From: Sanderia malayensis
Taxonomy: Eukaryota; Cnidaria; Scyphozoa; Semaeostomeae; Pelagiidae
NCBI GenBank assembly: GCA_013076295.1
Contig: RQOL01000863.1
Location: forward strand, 1,120,180-1,184,179
DNA: 64,000 nucleotides
Direction: 5' to 3'
Position numbers and translations under genes: made by a program. Below the pieces are notes generated by a model. That model did not search any database. It was not told where the DNA came from and saw only the letters and a program-made list of their open reading frames with translations. Below, in pieces: positions 32,649 through 44,377 of this stretch. Within the stretch, counting starts at the first letter, position 1. Every line of letters starts with the position of its first letter.

Positions 32649-33734
32649 TTTCAATGTTATTGAAGTGTTGCTTTTCTTTGGCTGGAAAGTATCGTATGTC
32701 TTCTTCAGTCGGGACTGAATCGGCATCCGATATTGCTTAGTGAACCGCGGCTCGTTGGCTGCGAGTTGATTAAGGTTGACAGGCAACAGGTGGCGTGAGC
32801 ATTTTCTAATTTGTTTTCAATCCTGGCCAGTTGGCGCACGCGTGTTTCCCGCGGGACGTGAATGCTGAGTGCAGGCACGGGTGTATACGGCCCAGCGGTC
32901 TCACAACTCGTCATGACCTGCAGATTACTGAACCATAGATCAAACTACGAAAGATACAGACGCACACGGAGATGCATAGAGTTTATGAGAATTTGAAACA
33001 AGTGCAGAAACCTGTAGGTGGGAGGGATAATTCCTGGTGGCACGGATTGCAACTGCAAACAAATTCATTACGTATACATTTGCGTCAAATGAAGCCACCC
33101 AACTGAATGCATGGTTGTACTCCAGGCTATTGTTAACGTAATAACTGGCTATTCCTTCTTCTCGAAAGATAATATTGCCTAACCAATGCAGGTACTATCT
33201 GTTATTACATGCACTAATAACTCCAATTTCAAGAGACTTTAATAAACTACTGCCGAATAACAAAACTACCTCGCGTCATGGTGGAACAATCTTACAGGCA
33301 AGGATATTTTCTACATACATGTCTGATGATCTTGAACAGAACAGATGTTAAAAAGGGAGAAAAGTAGATTGTCTGATCTTTAGAAGAGTTCGTTCAAGGA
33401 TTTTTTCGGTCCTATTGCTTTAACATGAATTCCCTATGGAAACCTTTTGTTTAAGAATACCGTAAATGATAAAATTACTATCCTGCGTGATGTGAGGCTG
33501 CACGCAGGCTAAAAATTACCCGCTTATTTAACAAAAAACATTTTAAAGGGGGCGGTAACTCAGCAGGGGCGGTTAATTCAGCAGGGCCGCTTGTTAAATT
33601 TTGCTCACACCATGTAAGGGAGAAAATTTATTTCCAGTTTGCCCCAGTGCTGATGGGGGACCCTGGTAGGGGTTATACGTCTTACCGCTAGCGCGGGCAT
33701 CTATGAAAGCGAAATCAAATAATAGAAAGGGCAA
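32649..33734. other. 5' flank of gene II
   Basis: No supported gene. Candidate 5' UTR or promoter of gene II lies immediately upstream of 32648. GC-rich words (GGGGCGGTAACTCAGCAGG and a partial repeat) occur near 33548-33592. Confidence 0.4.
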
Positions 33735-35215
33735 TTACTACAACACCCACAAATTGAAGATGATGGTTTGACAAAAATATGGAAAAACGGTGGTCCTTTG
33801 GAAAAAATGAGAACACGCTGGTGGTTTGGAAAATTAAAGTGAAACCACTACCTTTAAAATTCACCTCTAATGAGACCTGTAATAAAAGACCATGGATAGA
33901 TCAGAGTTGATGTAATCAAAACAAGTGGTTAAAAGAACCCGTAAATATAAGATGATAGTTTGAAAAAATATGAAAACAGGGTGGTTTGGTTTGGAAAAAA
34001 ACAAGAACACGGGGGTGGTTTGGAAAATTGGTGAAACCACTACCTTCAAAGTTCACCTCTAATGAGATCTCTAATAAACGACCATGGATAGATCAAAATT
34101 GACCAAATAAAAACAAGTGGCTCAAAGAACCCATCAATTGAAGATGATGGTTTGAAAAAAATATGAAAAAAACGGTGGTGGTTTGGAAAAAAATGAGAAC
34201 ACGGTGGTGGTTTGGAAAATTGGTGAAACCACTACCTTCAAAATTCACCTCTAATGAGATTTCTAATAAACGACCATGGATACATGGGAATTGATCAAAT
34301 AAAAACAAGTGGCTCAAAGAACCCATCAATTGAAGATGATGGTTTGAGAAAAATATGAAAACACGGTGGTGGTTTGGAAAAATATGAAAACACGGTGGTG
34401 GTTTGGAAAATTGGTGAAACCACTACCTTCAAAATTCACCTCTAATGAGATTTCTAATAAACGACCACGGATACATGGGAATTGATCTGATAAAAACAAG
34501 TGGTTGAAAGAACCCATAAATTGAAGACGATGGTTTGAAAAAATATGAAAATACGGTGGCTTGGAAAAAAAATGAGAACACGGTGGTGGTTTGGAAAATT
34601 GGTGAAACCACTACCTTCAAAATTCACCTCTAATGAGATTTCTAATAAACGACCATGGATACATGGGAATTGATCAAATAAAAACAAGTGGCTCAAAGAA
34701 CCCATCAATTGAAGATGATGGTTTGAGAAAAATATGAAAACACGGTGGTGGTTTGGAAAAAAATGAGAACACGGTGGTGGTTTGGAAAATTGGTGAAACC
34801 ACTACCTTCAAAATTCACCTCTAATGAGATTTCTAATAAACGACCACGGATACATGGGAATTGATCTGATAAAAACAAGCGGTTGAAAGAACCCATAAAT
34901 TGAAGACGATGGTTTGAAAAAATATGAAAATACGGTGGCTTGGAAAAAAAATGAGAACACGGTGGTGGTTTGGAAAATTGGTGAAACCACTACCTTCAAA
35001 ATTCACCTCTAATGAGATCTCTAATAAACGACCATGGATAGATCGGAATTGATCAAATAAAAACAAGTGGTTCAAAGAACCCATAAATTGAAGATGATGG
35101 TTTGAAAAATAGTTGAAACCACTACCTTCAAAATTCACCTCTAATGATAACTCTAATTAACGGCCATAGATAGATCGGAATTGATCTAATAAAAACAAGT
35201 GGTTCAATAAACCCT
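33735..35215. repeat. minisatellite, about eight ~190-bp units
   Basis: Units recur every 189-192 bp, for example at AAGATGATGG-type anchors near 33757, 34141, 34332 and 34712. Each contains one or more internal ACGGTGGTGGTTTGGAAAA sub-repeats, then CCACTACCTTCAAAATTCAC and AACGACCATGGAT blocks. Copies differ in sub-repeat number and by point changes. The last unit is truncated. The open frames inside are by-products of the repeat. Confidence 0.9.
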
Positions 35216-35592
35216 GGTCACGAATCTCGTAAAAATAAGGCCACTCCCGAAATGGCCCCTGGTAGTTTTAGATACTCTTTATCATGGGGAATCCGAATCC
35301 GAAATCAAATTTAGGGTTGTAGTAACTGCCCTGTCTATAATTGTCGCGGGTAGTCAAGAAACACGAGATGAGGTCACGTGATGAGCGGTGCTTCGGAATT
35401 TCACTGTAATACAATGTACAAGATACGTTTAAAAGTAATATAAATATTTACGCAAATAATGAAATAAGTGTTGATTAGAAATTAAGAAGGTTCATGCTTA
35501 AAACTATACTTTCTCAATTTTGATGTAAATATAGGAAGATTTTTAAGCATGAAATTTCTTAATTTTACTCTTTTAAATTACAAAAGTAGCAA

Positions 35593-38500
35593 TTATATAC
35601 AAACTGTGTCAAAATCGATGTTTGGATTTTTTGGAGTTAATTCAATGTTGTCGTAATCAAAGTTTTCATCCAACTCAAACTGTGTAACTGTGTCCATGTC
35701 AATCTCGTCTGGTTGGGCACCGTCCATTGCCTAAAAAACAATAGAAACGTTTATTGGCGGGACGGATTCGAAATTAGCCTCGTTTTCGGTATAGTACTGA
35801 AGTCTCTCTTTCAAATCTCCCAGGTAGTATAAAACAAAAGCCCGCATATAAGAAACAATAAATTCAGAGCCTCGGGGATGAAATCTGCGCTCAAGATATT
35901 AGAAGAAACAATAACCCATTGCTTTTTAACAAAGTGGATGCAATATATCCAGTTGCGGGTTATTATTGTAAAAATTTCCAAATTATAAAAATACAGTGTG
36001 ACATGATACCGTTACATCAAGAAATCAAATGTTTGGCTTATTCTACGCTGGGATACTTCGAAGTTGGTAAAGTAGAACTCCCATGTTGAATATGTTTGGT
36101 TTGGTCTGTTCAGTAATAGTCAGTCACGTTTAAAGAAACAGCTACTTCTCTCATCGTCACCTCATTCTCTCGACGATGAAAAAGCACCTCTCAAAACATT
36201 GCACTCACGACACGACATGATAAACCATTACTTGTAATAAAACTACTAAATCGTTATCACTATTTTCAGATATTTACCTTGCTATTTTCAGAGGTTTCCT
36301 CACTTTTTACTCTCGTGTGGATTTGCAAATTCGTTACCTTAACATCGATACTTCCAACTAGAAAAAGAACCAGTGATCTATTCAATAACAAGAACTGGAA
36401 AAAAACAAATAATAAAGACAGCGATGAAACCCAACGGTAAAACTCAACAAGCCAGAAGACTACAATAGTCTTATATATAAAGTAGCTATGGAAGCACCCT
36501 ATTTCCTCAATTAGGCGCCCCCAGGCTCTTATTAATTCCACCACTTTTAAGGAGGTGCTAATTCAAAGAGGGCGATTATTCGAGGGAGGATTGCAACTTC
36601 AAGAAAAGGAAAAGACACATTTTTGAAATAAAACAGTTTTCATAATCTTTAACCAAATAGCATAACAAATTACAGTAATAGTTAATATTAAGTATATTGT
36701 GTATAGCCTTGGAAAAATTGTGTTGCTGACTGCTAAGCTAAGCTCAGACTCACAGTGGTAGTAGTGGTAGCTTAGCAGTATGAATATTCTGCATGCATAC
36801 TGACCTTTATTTTCCTTTTTATCATCAAAAATTTGCCCTGGCAAATCATCAGTATCATTGATCTTATTCAAGAACACAACTGGATGAATGCAAAACAGAC
36901 ACTATCAGTGAGGCAGTACATTCCAAAAGCTAAATAATGGGCTTCCAAAGAGAGTTATAAGAAACTACACTATCTGTGCCAGGTTAATACTGTATAAAAT
37001 GCTACATTAGATCAGCATATTGTCCATATTTAGATGAATTGTATGCATACTGCTGTGTTATAGCTTTTAAAACTATGTTACTAGAGGGAAAATCTCCTGC
37101 TAAACAAAACTCTCTGTTTAATTTTGTGACTCATCCCAAGACCCTTTAAAACAGCATCAATACAAATTGGCATGTTTGTTGGGTTCTGACTTCCCCAGTC
37201 TGGAAATTTGAGAAAAGTGAGAAATTTCTGACTTAGAGGAGTAGATCACATCACTATTTGCTTTCTTTTAATTTCTTTTTCTCTTTTTTGTTATATGCAA
37301 TAACCTTCAACTTGTTGAAGTTTGCATTAATTGGTATACATAGATATAGTATAGAATTCTGGTTAGGTAGAGCAAAAAATTTAATTTGAAGGTTTGATAT
37401 AATGCATACATACCATCAAATTCATCATTGCTGCTTTCTTGCAAATTTGCATCATGGTGCAATGGAAGGTTTCCAAGTACATCTTTCCAGCATTCATCAT
37501 CAGATTTGCCAAGAATTTCCAGACCATTTGTCTCTGTCTGACATGATGTGGAATTCTCTAACAGTTTAGCTGCACCTTTAACAACCAGTAAAAACATTAG
37601 GTTAAAATATAATATTCACTGCCTCAACAAGTTCTAGTGTCTACAAGTATTGAAAGGTTTTCCAATCTCTATAGCTTCACATACACACCTTCCCATTCTG
37701 TCTTCTGGTTGGAACATTCTTCTTCCAAACTTTCATGGTCTGTTTCAATATCAGTATCTTCATCCAAACTGCTCAGGTCACTCACATCACTATCAACATA
37801 ATTTCCAATCTAAACAAATCAACAACAATAAAAAATACAACAAATAATAAAACCAGTTGTTTGTTTGTTTTAATGAACAGCCATGCGAGATTAAAGATTA
37901 TTAGATTATTAAGTAATTGCATCAAATGCACTAATGATACCTTTGGTGTTATGCCATTATTGTCATCAAGTACTCTAGAAATTGTTGAAGGTAATGCAGT
38001 TCCTTCTCCAATTTCCTTTAAAATAGAGCACATTAATTATTAGATGCCACAAACCACTGCAGTCTGAAACGGTCTACATACACGCACAGGGACCTCACCA
38101 AATATTAACTGCTTCAAAAAAAGAGTCGGTGGATGTTAAAAAATGGCCTTTGCAATTTGATCAAAAGTTACTGTGAATGCAATAAGACTGACAAGGGGAT
38201 GATTAACTGAACTATACAACAAGTACTTTTAATAAGTTAAAACATATTTATTCACTTAAAGCAAACTGAAAGAGGAGCTGAAGCTCCTGATAAGCCAAAA
38301 CGTTCCACAAGCATAACACTATCTGGGTTAATAGATGACGAAAGAGCATACCAAATTTGCTCAGAATGGAAGATTGAAACTTGCTATAAGTAATGCATGA
38401 AACAATTCCATTCTGTTATAATTGCAAAGTGACTATTTGACAGATAGCCAGCAAATGTCTCCTTTCGAATGACAATACATGTGTGAGCTTGAAGTTTGAA

Positions 38501-39320
38501 GCATTTGTTTGGAGTTTCAACACAGCAATATTCAGCAAAAAAGCAGCAGGAAGATTTTCCTGCTGCTTTTTTTTGCAAATTTTATGCCAAAACCACATGC
38601 ATAGATGGTTGCCAATGATAGCTCCATTGGCTCCAAGAGATAGTTGTTAGCAGAGGGTCAAATAGTCACTTTCTTCAAATCAAGTTATACACCTTCGAGG
38701 AGTACCATCACAAAGTGGGTAGGGTACAAAAACCTTTGGGATACCTGGGTTGGAAGTTCATCTTCTAAAGTAACATCACATATAGTGACATTGGCTGTTT
38801 CAACATGCCCATTTATATATTCTGGGCTACTGTGATGTCCATTGATATGTCCACTGTGAAAATTTTCTTCTGAATGGACTGAATGAAAATAAACAGCATT
38901 CCATTAAAACATCAAGCTCTCTAAATTAAATACACTATTTTTGACATAATTAAACATATGGTTATGTATTGACACATTTAGATCGTTGTACCTACTTAAA
39001 ATTGTTTTTTGGAGTGTGCACAGACGTCAAGTGCCATAACTCCCGATCAGATACAACAAAGGAGCTGAGCTAGCAGAGCAATCAAATACATCTTGCATGC
39101 AGCAACTTTTTAATTGATTAAACTGTTTTATTTTCAATCCAAGCTTGTGAAGACAAAAGCATTTCAACTTACTTCTTCTGTTTCTCTCAGCAGGAAGAAA
39201 AATAAACTTCTCAACCAATTCCTCCAATGTTTCCTGCCTTCCTTGAAATATCCTTTCAATTGTTTCATCCATGATTTCACACTGCGACCTCCAAATATAT
39301 CCAACAATCACGTCACTCAT
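35593..39320 (-). CDS. Gene IV: acidic intracellular-type protein of unknown family
   Basis: Eight exons give 310 residues with all phases closing: 39320-39173, 38878-38745, 38015-37941, 37809-37689, 37575-37414, 36879-36805, 36357-36278 and 35730-35593. Unlike genes I-III, it mixes phase 0 and phase 1 introns and has no signal peptide. The N-terminus (MSDVIVGYIWRSQCEIMDE, then ETLEELVEKFIFLP) looks helical and could be a docking segment. The middle is rich in Asp/Glu/Ser (VDSDVSDLSSLDEDTDIETD). The C-terminus has regularly spaced acidic and aromatic residues (FELDENFDYDNIELTPKNP). I do not recognise the family. Acidic proteins of this size include adaptors and cytoskeletal or ciliary factors, but nothing in the sequence decides between these. 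Confidence 0.68.
38535..38576. repeat. 18-bp-stem hairpin in gene IV intron 2
   Basis: GCAAAAAAGCAGCAGGAA is followed after 4 nt by its reverse complement, with two extra T's in the right arm. It lies between exons 2 and 3 of gene IV. Confidence 0.65.
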
Positions 39321-40151
39321 AAACTACATGTATTGATAGGGTGATACACGCTTGTCTCAAGAAGAGCATGTATCGGTCAGTCGTTGCCAGCCAGCCAAAA
39401 GGGCCTACGCGTACGCCTACTTTTCCGCCAGATTTTCTATCAATATTGACAAAATATTCAATGGATATTTCAGTTCAAGAATCTTTCGTTCAAGTGCCTC
39501 TTTTCCGGGTGCAATCTACTTTATTTACTTTCTCTTAAATTGATTCAATACATTGCTGTTGGCCACACAACACAAAACCATGCATCCCATGCACTTTCAC
39601 AATCAATAATTTATCAAAAGCTGCTGGTCTCATTTCAATGTTTTTCAATACGAGGTTTCCCGCGCGTTTTTATCTTAAAATTCCGCGCAAAGTTATAAGG
39701 TCACTTCAGTTAAAGAGTCCAAATATATCTATTTAGTTGTTGTCGTTAAAAATAAACATGAATTATGTCTTCACTAAAGCAAATTCAATAACACTGTATT
39801 TCTCAAACACATGACAAGATACGATGTATGTTTCAAGTTATGATATCTCAACTTAAATCTGGACATCTTAATTAGATTTAACGCAAGAAAACCAGTTAAT
39901 TGTCCTTCAATAAACCGATAAACCAATCAAGATTGAGTACTGGAGTCAACTAGGGCTATAAATTGCAACTCTCAGCCTATTTACAATCAGCAAAGGTGGG
40001 TACTATCAGTATCACAGTCGGCAGAAAGAACTAAAGTAGAAACTACGATCGCTTCTATTCCCTTTAGCAATGCTAAGCAATGTCACCAAACAGCCATCGG
40101 GTACAACTTCCATCGTGGCAAAATAAAGCCGTCTCTTCGTGCAAACTAAGC
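39321..40151. other. intergenic, 5' of gene IV and 3' of gene III
   Basis: About 830 bp separate the start of gene IV from the stop of gene III on the same strand. No coding signal was seen. It must contain the promoter of gene IV and the polyadenylation region of gene III. Confidence 0.5.
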
Positions 40152-43100
40152 TTAATTCTTAGATGACTTTGATTTCTTGCCGTGTGATGGCCTTTTCTGT
40201 TTGGTTGTCTTCTGGTAGGCCTTGCGTGCCTTGTTGCCAAGTTCTTGCCTCTTGATGCCGCCCTGTTGGTTCAACCCCATCAACGCAGCTCCCCCGTTCA
40301 TCGTCGTGGCTCTGAAATTCATCGCTTCTTGTTGTGGTCCCATCCCTAGAAGGAAATAATAACATTAAATATCGACAATAACATAATAGCTGTTGACGAT
40401 GAAAGATGTTGCTGCCCGGTAAACAAACTTTGCAAAAAAATAAAGCAGTTAGATATAAACGAGTCAGGCACGCTGGACTTCTATCTCAATGTTGCTCATG
40501 CTGTGATAAATAGGTTACTGTGAAATGAAAACAGCCTAACGAGTACCTTGTTGTTCTTCCTCCGATTCTCCTCCTTGCGGCTGCATCATTTGATTAGAGG
40601 GCATCTCCAGTTGTTGCCTACCAAAAGGTGATTCCCCTTCCAAGCCGCCTCGTTGTCGCGAAAGAGGGCCTTCCCAGCCGGGACGAATGGGAGACATCTG
40701 CTGATTGGCGAAATTGACCTGAGCGGCCAATGAGCCGACGGGTATCGAGAAGGGGCTCTCTTGCCGCACCTGCTGAAATGGACTGTCCTCGTGGTTATCC
40801 ATGTCCCTTTCTTCAACGTTGTCAGGCTCAAACGGCCGCCCGATCGCCCTGGTTACGGTCGGGTCAGACTGTTGCTGCTCCTGTTCATCCGGCCCCCTAC
40901 CTACAACGGAAGCAATTCAAAATCGTGGCTTGGAGACATAATAGGAACTACTTCTCAAAAAAGGGGCATTTTATACGATTTTATACTCAGTAAGTTTTCT
41001 CAATATCAGGAGGGGTCGTGCCCAAGATGCCCGCCCCCTAGTCTATATTTGCCTTCATTTAGATGTCCCTAATTATTGCAACACAGCACAATGAAGATGA
41101 AAGCGAATGTATTGAATGAAAAACATAGCAGCTGTGTTTACCCATGTAGTTTGAATCTTGTTCACCATCACCGCCGTATTTTGACAAGGCTTTTTTTACA
41201 TCATCGTCCTCGTTATCTTTCGCAAATCTGCCAGTGTCGGCATTATCGTCGGAATCTCCTCGGCCAACTTCTGCATTTTCGTCGTAGTTTGATGGCTTAG
41301 ACACTGCAAACAGTAGATAGCAAAGTTACCCTTAACATGTCCAGAGGTATACGTCATCATCTAAATACAATAATCTGCTTCAAGATGAAAAACGGCCTCA
41401 AAATTTTGAAAACCCAAAGAAGTGAAAAATGTTCCCACTTGATTGAGGTTTGAGTAACTAAAAGTGAATACTGAATCGTATATACTCAAAGCAAAGCAAA
41501 GAAAAATCTGTCCACACATGACCGTTAAGAGCAAGCTCACAAGCCAGAGCTGGAAAGCAATTAACAATAGTAAAAAATTTTCCCCGACACTGACATCGAA
41601 ATATTTGATGGACAACACATTAAAACCATATGAAAGCAGAATTAACGACCTACTCAACAAGGTATTAACACATACATTCGATTACGTGAAACTCTATAAA
41701 ATCAAGTGGTTATGAAAAGAAATGCTTACCGATTCCAGGTATATGTAAATTCTGATTTTCCGGTTCCCTGTAGCCAAGAGGTTCGCCGCCACCTCCAATT
41801 CCAACGGGCATTCCCCCCATTTCACTTCCCATTCCACCGTTCCCCATTCCACCTCCATAGCCTGGAAGAGAATCACTTTGTCCAAATGTTCCCATTCCTA
41901 CAAAAGGTGTTTTATATTCCAAGACTCTATTTCGATTTTATTTAATGCATTGGCTACAGTTCCACACAGAATACACGTTTCTTTTAGAAGAATCACTTTT
42001 TGATAGTCATTAAGGCACCAATATATCAAGTAAAATATATATCAAATATATAATAATATATCAAATACCTTTTTAAGTGGCGTGCTTCATACAGTTTTAT
42101 AAACCTCCTCTCCCTCCCCCCCCCAAATGAGCCTCGATCCGAAATTTAAAAATCCTCAGGGGGTTAATTTGAGGATTTATGGCACTGAACATTTTCAGCC
42201 TTTTTAGTATTACTTTCTTATCAGGCACAGTCTTGTAAAATAAACGTCTACGAAAATGAAATCGTGTAAATTGACCTGGAATAGCAACCCGGCTTACCTT
42301 GGGATTGTCTTCCATCAGATTCTGGGTAGCCCAAAACTGAAAAAAAAATGAAAACAAAAAAATCATTGAATGCTTTTATCAATTAATCTCTTTCACTTAC
42401 CAACAAATGTTCCTCTGAATTGACAGTTTCTTTACTAAAGGAATTATTTATTATACTAAACAGTACCCGTGGTGGGAAAATAAGTCAAGAAATTACATAC
42501 AAACTTACATTTAGCAATGGAGACTGAAATTGTTTAAAACTGTACTAGAAATGCGCTCAAAGGCTTGTGCTGAAGTATCACAGTATCATATGTGCTGAAG
42601 TATCAAAGATGGGAGTAAGTAGTAACTATGTGGATAGCTTTGAACAATATATGTAAAAATATATCTCACGTTGCTTCTTGGAACCTTTCTGTAATCTTCT
42701 CGTTTCTTCCTTTGGCTTCGAAGCTAAGAAAGAATTAAAGAAAACATTATTCGCAATTTACTTATCTCTAGTCCATTACCATTTATTTAGGTATTTTGAT
42801 AGTTTAACCTGTTTTCTTACCTCTGTTAGTTGAAGGTCTCCGTTTCTTTGCTGAGACTGAAAACAAATAAAAGAGAATAGAAGAGCATCTGCAAATTATA
42901 GAGTCAATTAAACCATTAAAATTGATTTCACAAAGCAGCATATTCGGCTGAGTAAAGTATAACGATCAGTAACACTGCCTTTTTTCCATTATAGTCTCAT
43001 TTGGAATATATATAAAGGTGGCAATTCTAGGCATATGCAACCGATTTCAAATTTACATCAATTAGCTTGAACTATAAATAAGTTTCCAATACGATTAAAC

Positions 43101-44377
43101 ACTAAATACACTATGCAGCAATGTGCTTGAAATTGTGTGCTCATCTAGTTTTCTGGTTAAACACATCTGTGTTTTGTTGCTATATAACGCAGTGAATTAT
43201 CAGATGGTCTTCTCCATTGACAAAGAGATGAAAAGACGGTTTTCAGCAAAACTAGCCTTTCAGCAGCGCCAATCACTGGCATCGCTTATCACTGGCATTG
43301 CAAACATCCATTTGTGTTCTTATGCAACTTTCGTCTTAATTCCATCATTGCAACATTAACAGCATTCCAACATTTAAACATCCGTCCAGATATTATCGTA
43401 CAGTGTATGAAATCCTTCGTCCCTTGATTATCGTCTTACCCGGATCATTGTCTCCGGATCCGTATCCTGATTCCGGATCATCGTTATCCGGTTCAACAGA
43501 CACATTCACTGCAAAACCAGTACTAGCAGTGCTGGTATCATGCGAGTTCGGTATGTGTACTTTAGTGTCAGGCGTAGCCACTGTATCCGGCGTTTCTTCC
43601 GAAGTATCCGGCGTATCTGGTGTTTCCGGCGTCTCTGGCGTTGAATCCGGCGTTTCACTCGTCAAGTCCGGTGTTGCATTACTAGAATCTGGCGTGCCAG
43701 TTGTCGAGTCGTCCTCTTGCATTTTATATCCGCTCACGGGCAGGTGGTGTACTAAAGTTTGGGAAGTAAATGAAACTGTTCTGTGGGGCGTGGCTAATGT
43801 CAGAATTACTACTCACTCTGTTAGCGTATAAACATCTTTCAAATTAACTGATCCGATTTGTCCGATGTCGTTAGTACTTATCGTTGAGCTATCATCAGTG
43901 ATATTGCTGATAAAGTGTGCGAGGCAAAAATTACTTTACTTATAAGAACACCTATAGGTTAGCCTTATGTAATTGTTTTGTTGCTGTTGTTGATATTGAA
44001 TTATGGTATGTATCGTTAAACTAGAATGCTCGATATTTTTTAACATGAATACAGTTATGCAGATACCGGCTGGGAAGGCCCTCTCTCGCGACAACAAAAC
44101 CCTTTCTTCATGCAAATACAGCTCACTAAATTTCAATTTCACAACAATAACACAATTAATCAATAGGAACCTCGTTATTAAATATCTTGAAGTGCATAGA
44201 TCTCGATTTCACCGGGATTTGATAAGGCAATTGGTTATATCTGTAAGCAGCTGATAAGCAAAAGTAATAGCAAATTCATGTACACAGTCATAAGAAGCTA
44301 GGGTGAAGAGTCGCATATTTATACATACCTAATGTTGCTGCCAGAAAAATCGCCAGAGCGAACAGAAACAACCTCAT
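40152..44377 (-). CDS. Gene III: secreted Thr/Pro/acidic then Gly/Met/Gln-rich protein
   Basis: Nine exons, all phase 1, give 455 residues: 44377-44329, 43751-43440, 42856-42821, 42723-42670, 42336-42298, 41897-41730, 41303-41142, 40900-40547 and 40345-40152. Exon 1 encodes a signal peptide (MRLFLFALAIFLAATL). Exon 2 is a Thr-Pro-Asp/Glu repeat (TPETPETPDTPDTSEETPD) ending in an acidic Gly-Ser-rich patch. Exons 3-4 are short and strongly basic. Exon 6 is Gly/Met-rich. Exon 7 is acidic. Exon 8 has SPF repeats and GPLSRQR, which matches the GVLSRQ motif of gene II. The C-terminus is Lys-rich (KQKRPSHGKKSKSSKN). Alternating acidic and basic blocks in a secreted, disordered protein suggest a matrix or mineral/polyanion-binding role, but this is inference. 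No known family was recognised. Confidence 0.75.

Noticed and set aside
34093..35138. A series of similar 60-100-codon minus-strand frames
   Set aside because: They are the same minisatellite unit translated repeatedly and lack start or splice support.
33735..35215. CRISPR-like repeat array
   Set aside because: The units are head-to-tail 190-bp repeats with no unique spacers, in an animal genome.
43403..43831. 142-codon plus-strand frame rich in SGVSGV
   Set aside because: It is the antisense of the Thr-Pro-Asp/Glu repeat in gene III exon 2. The minus frame has a signal-peptide exon and matching splice phases.
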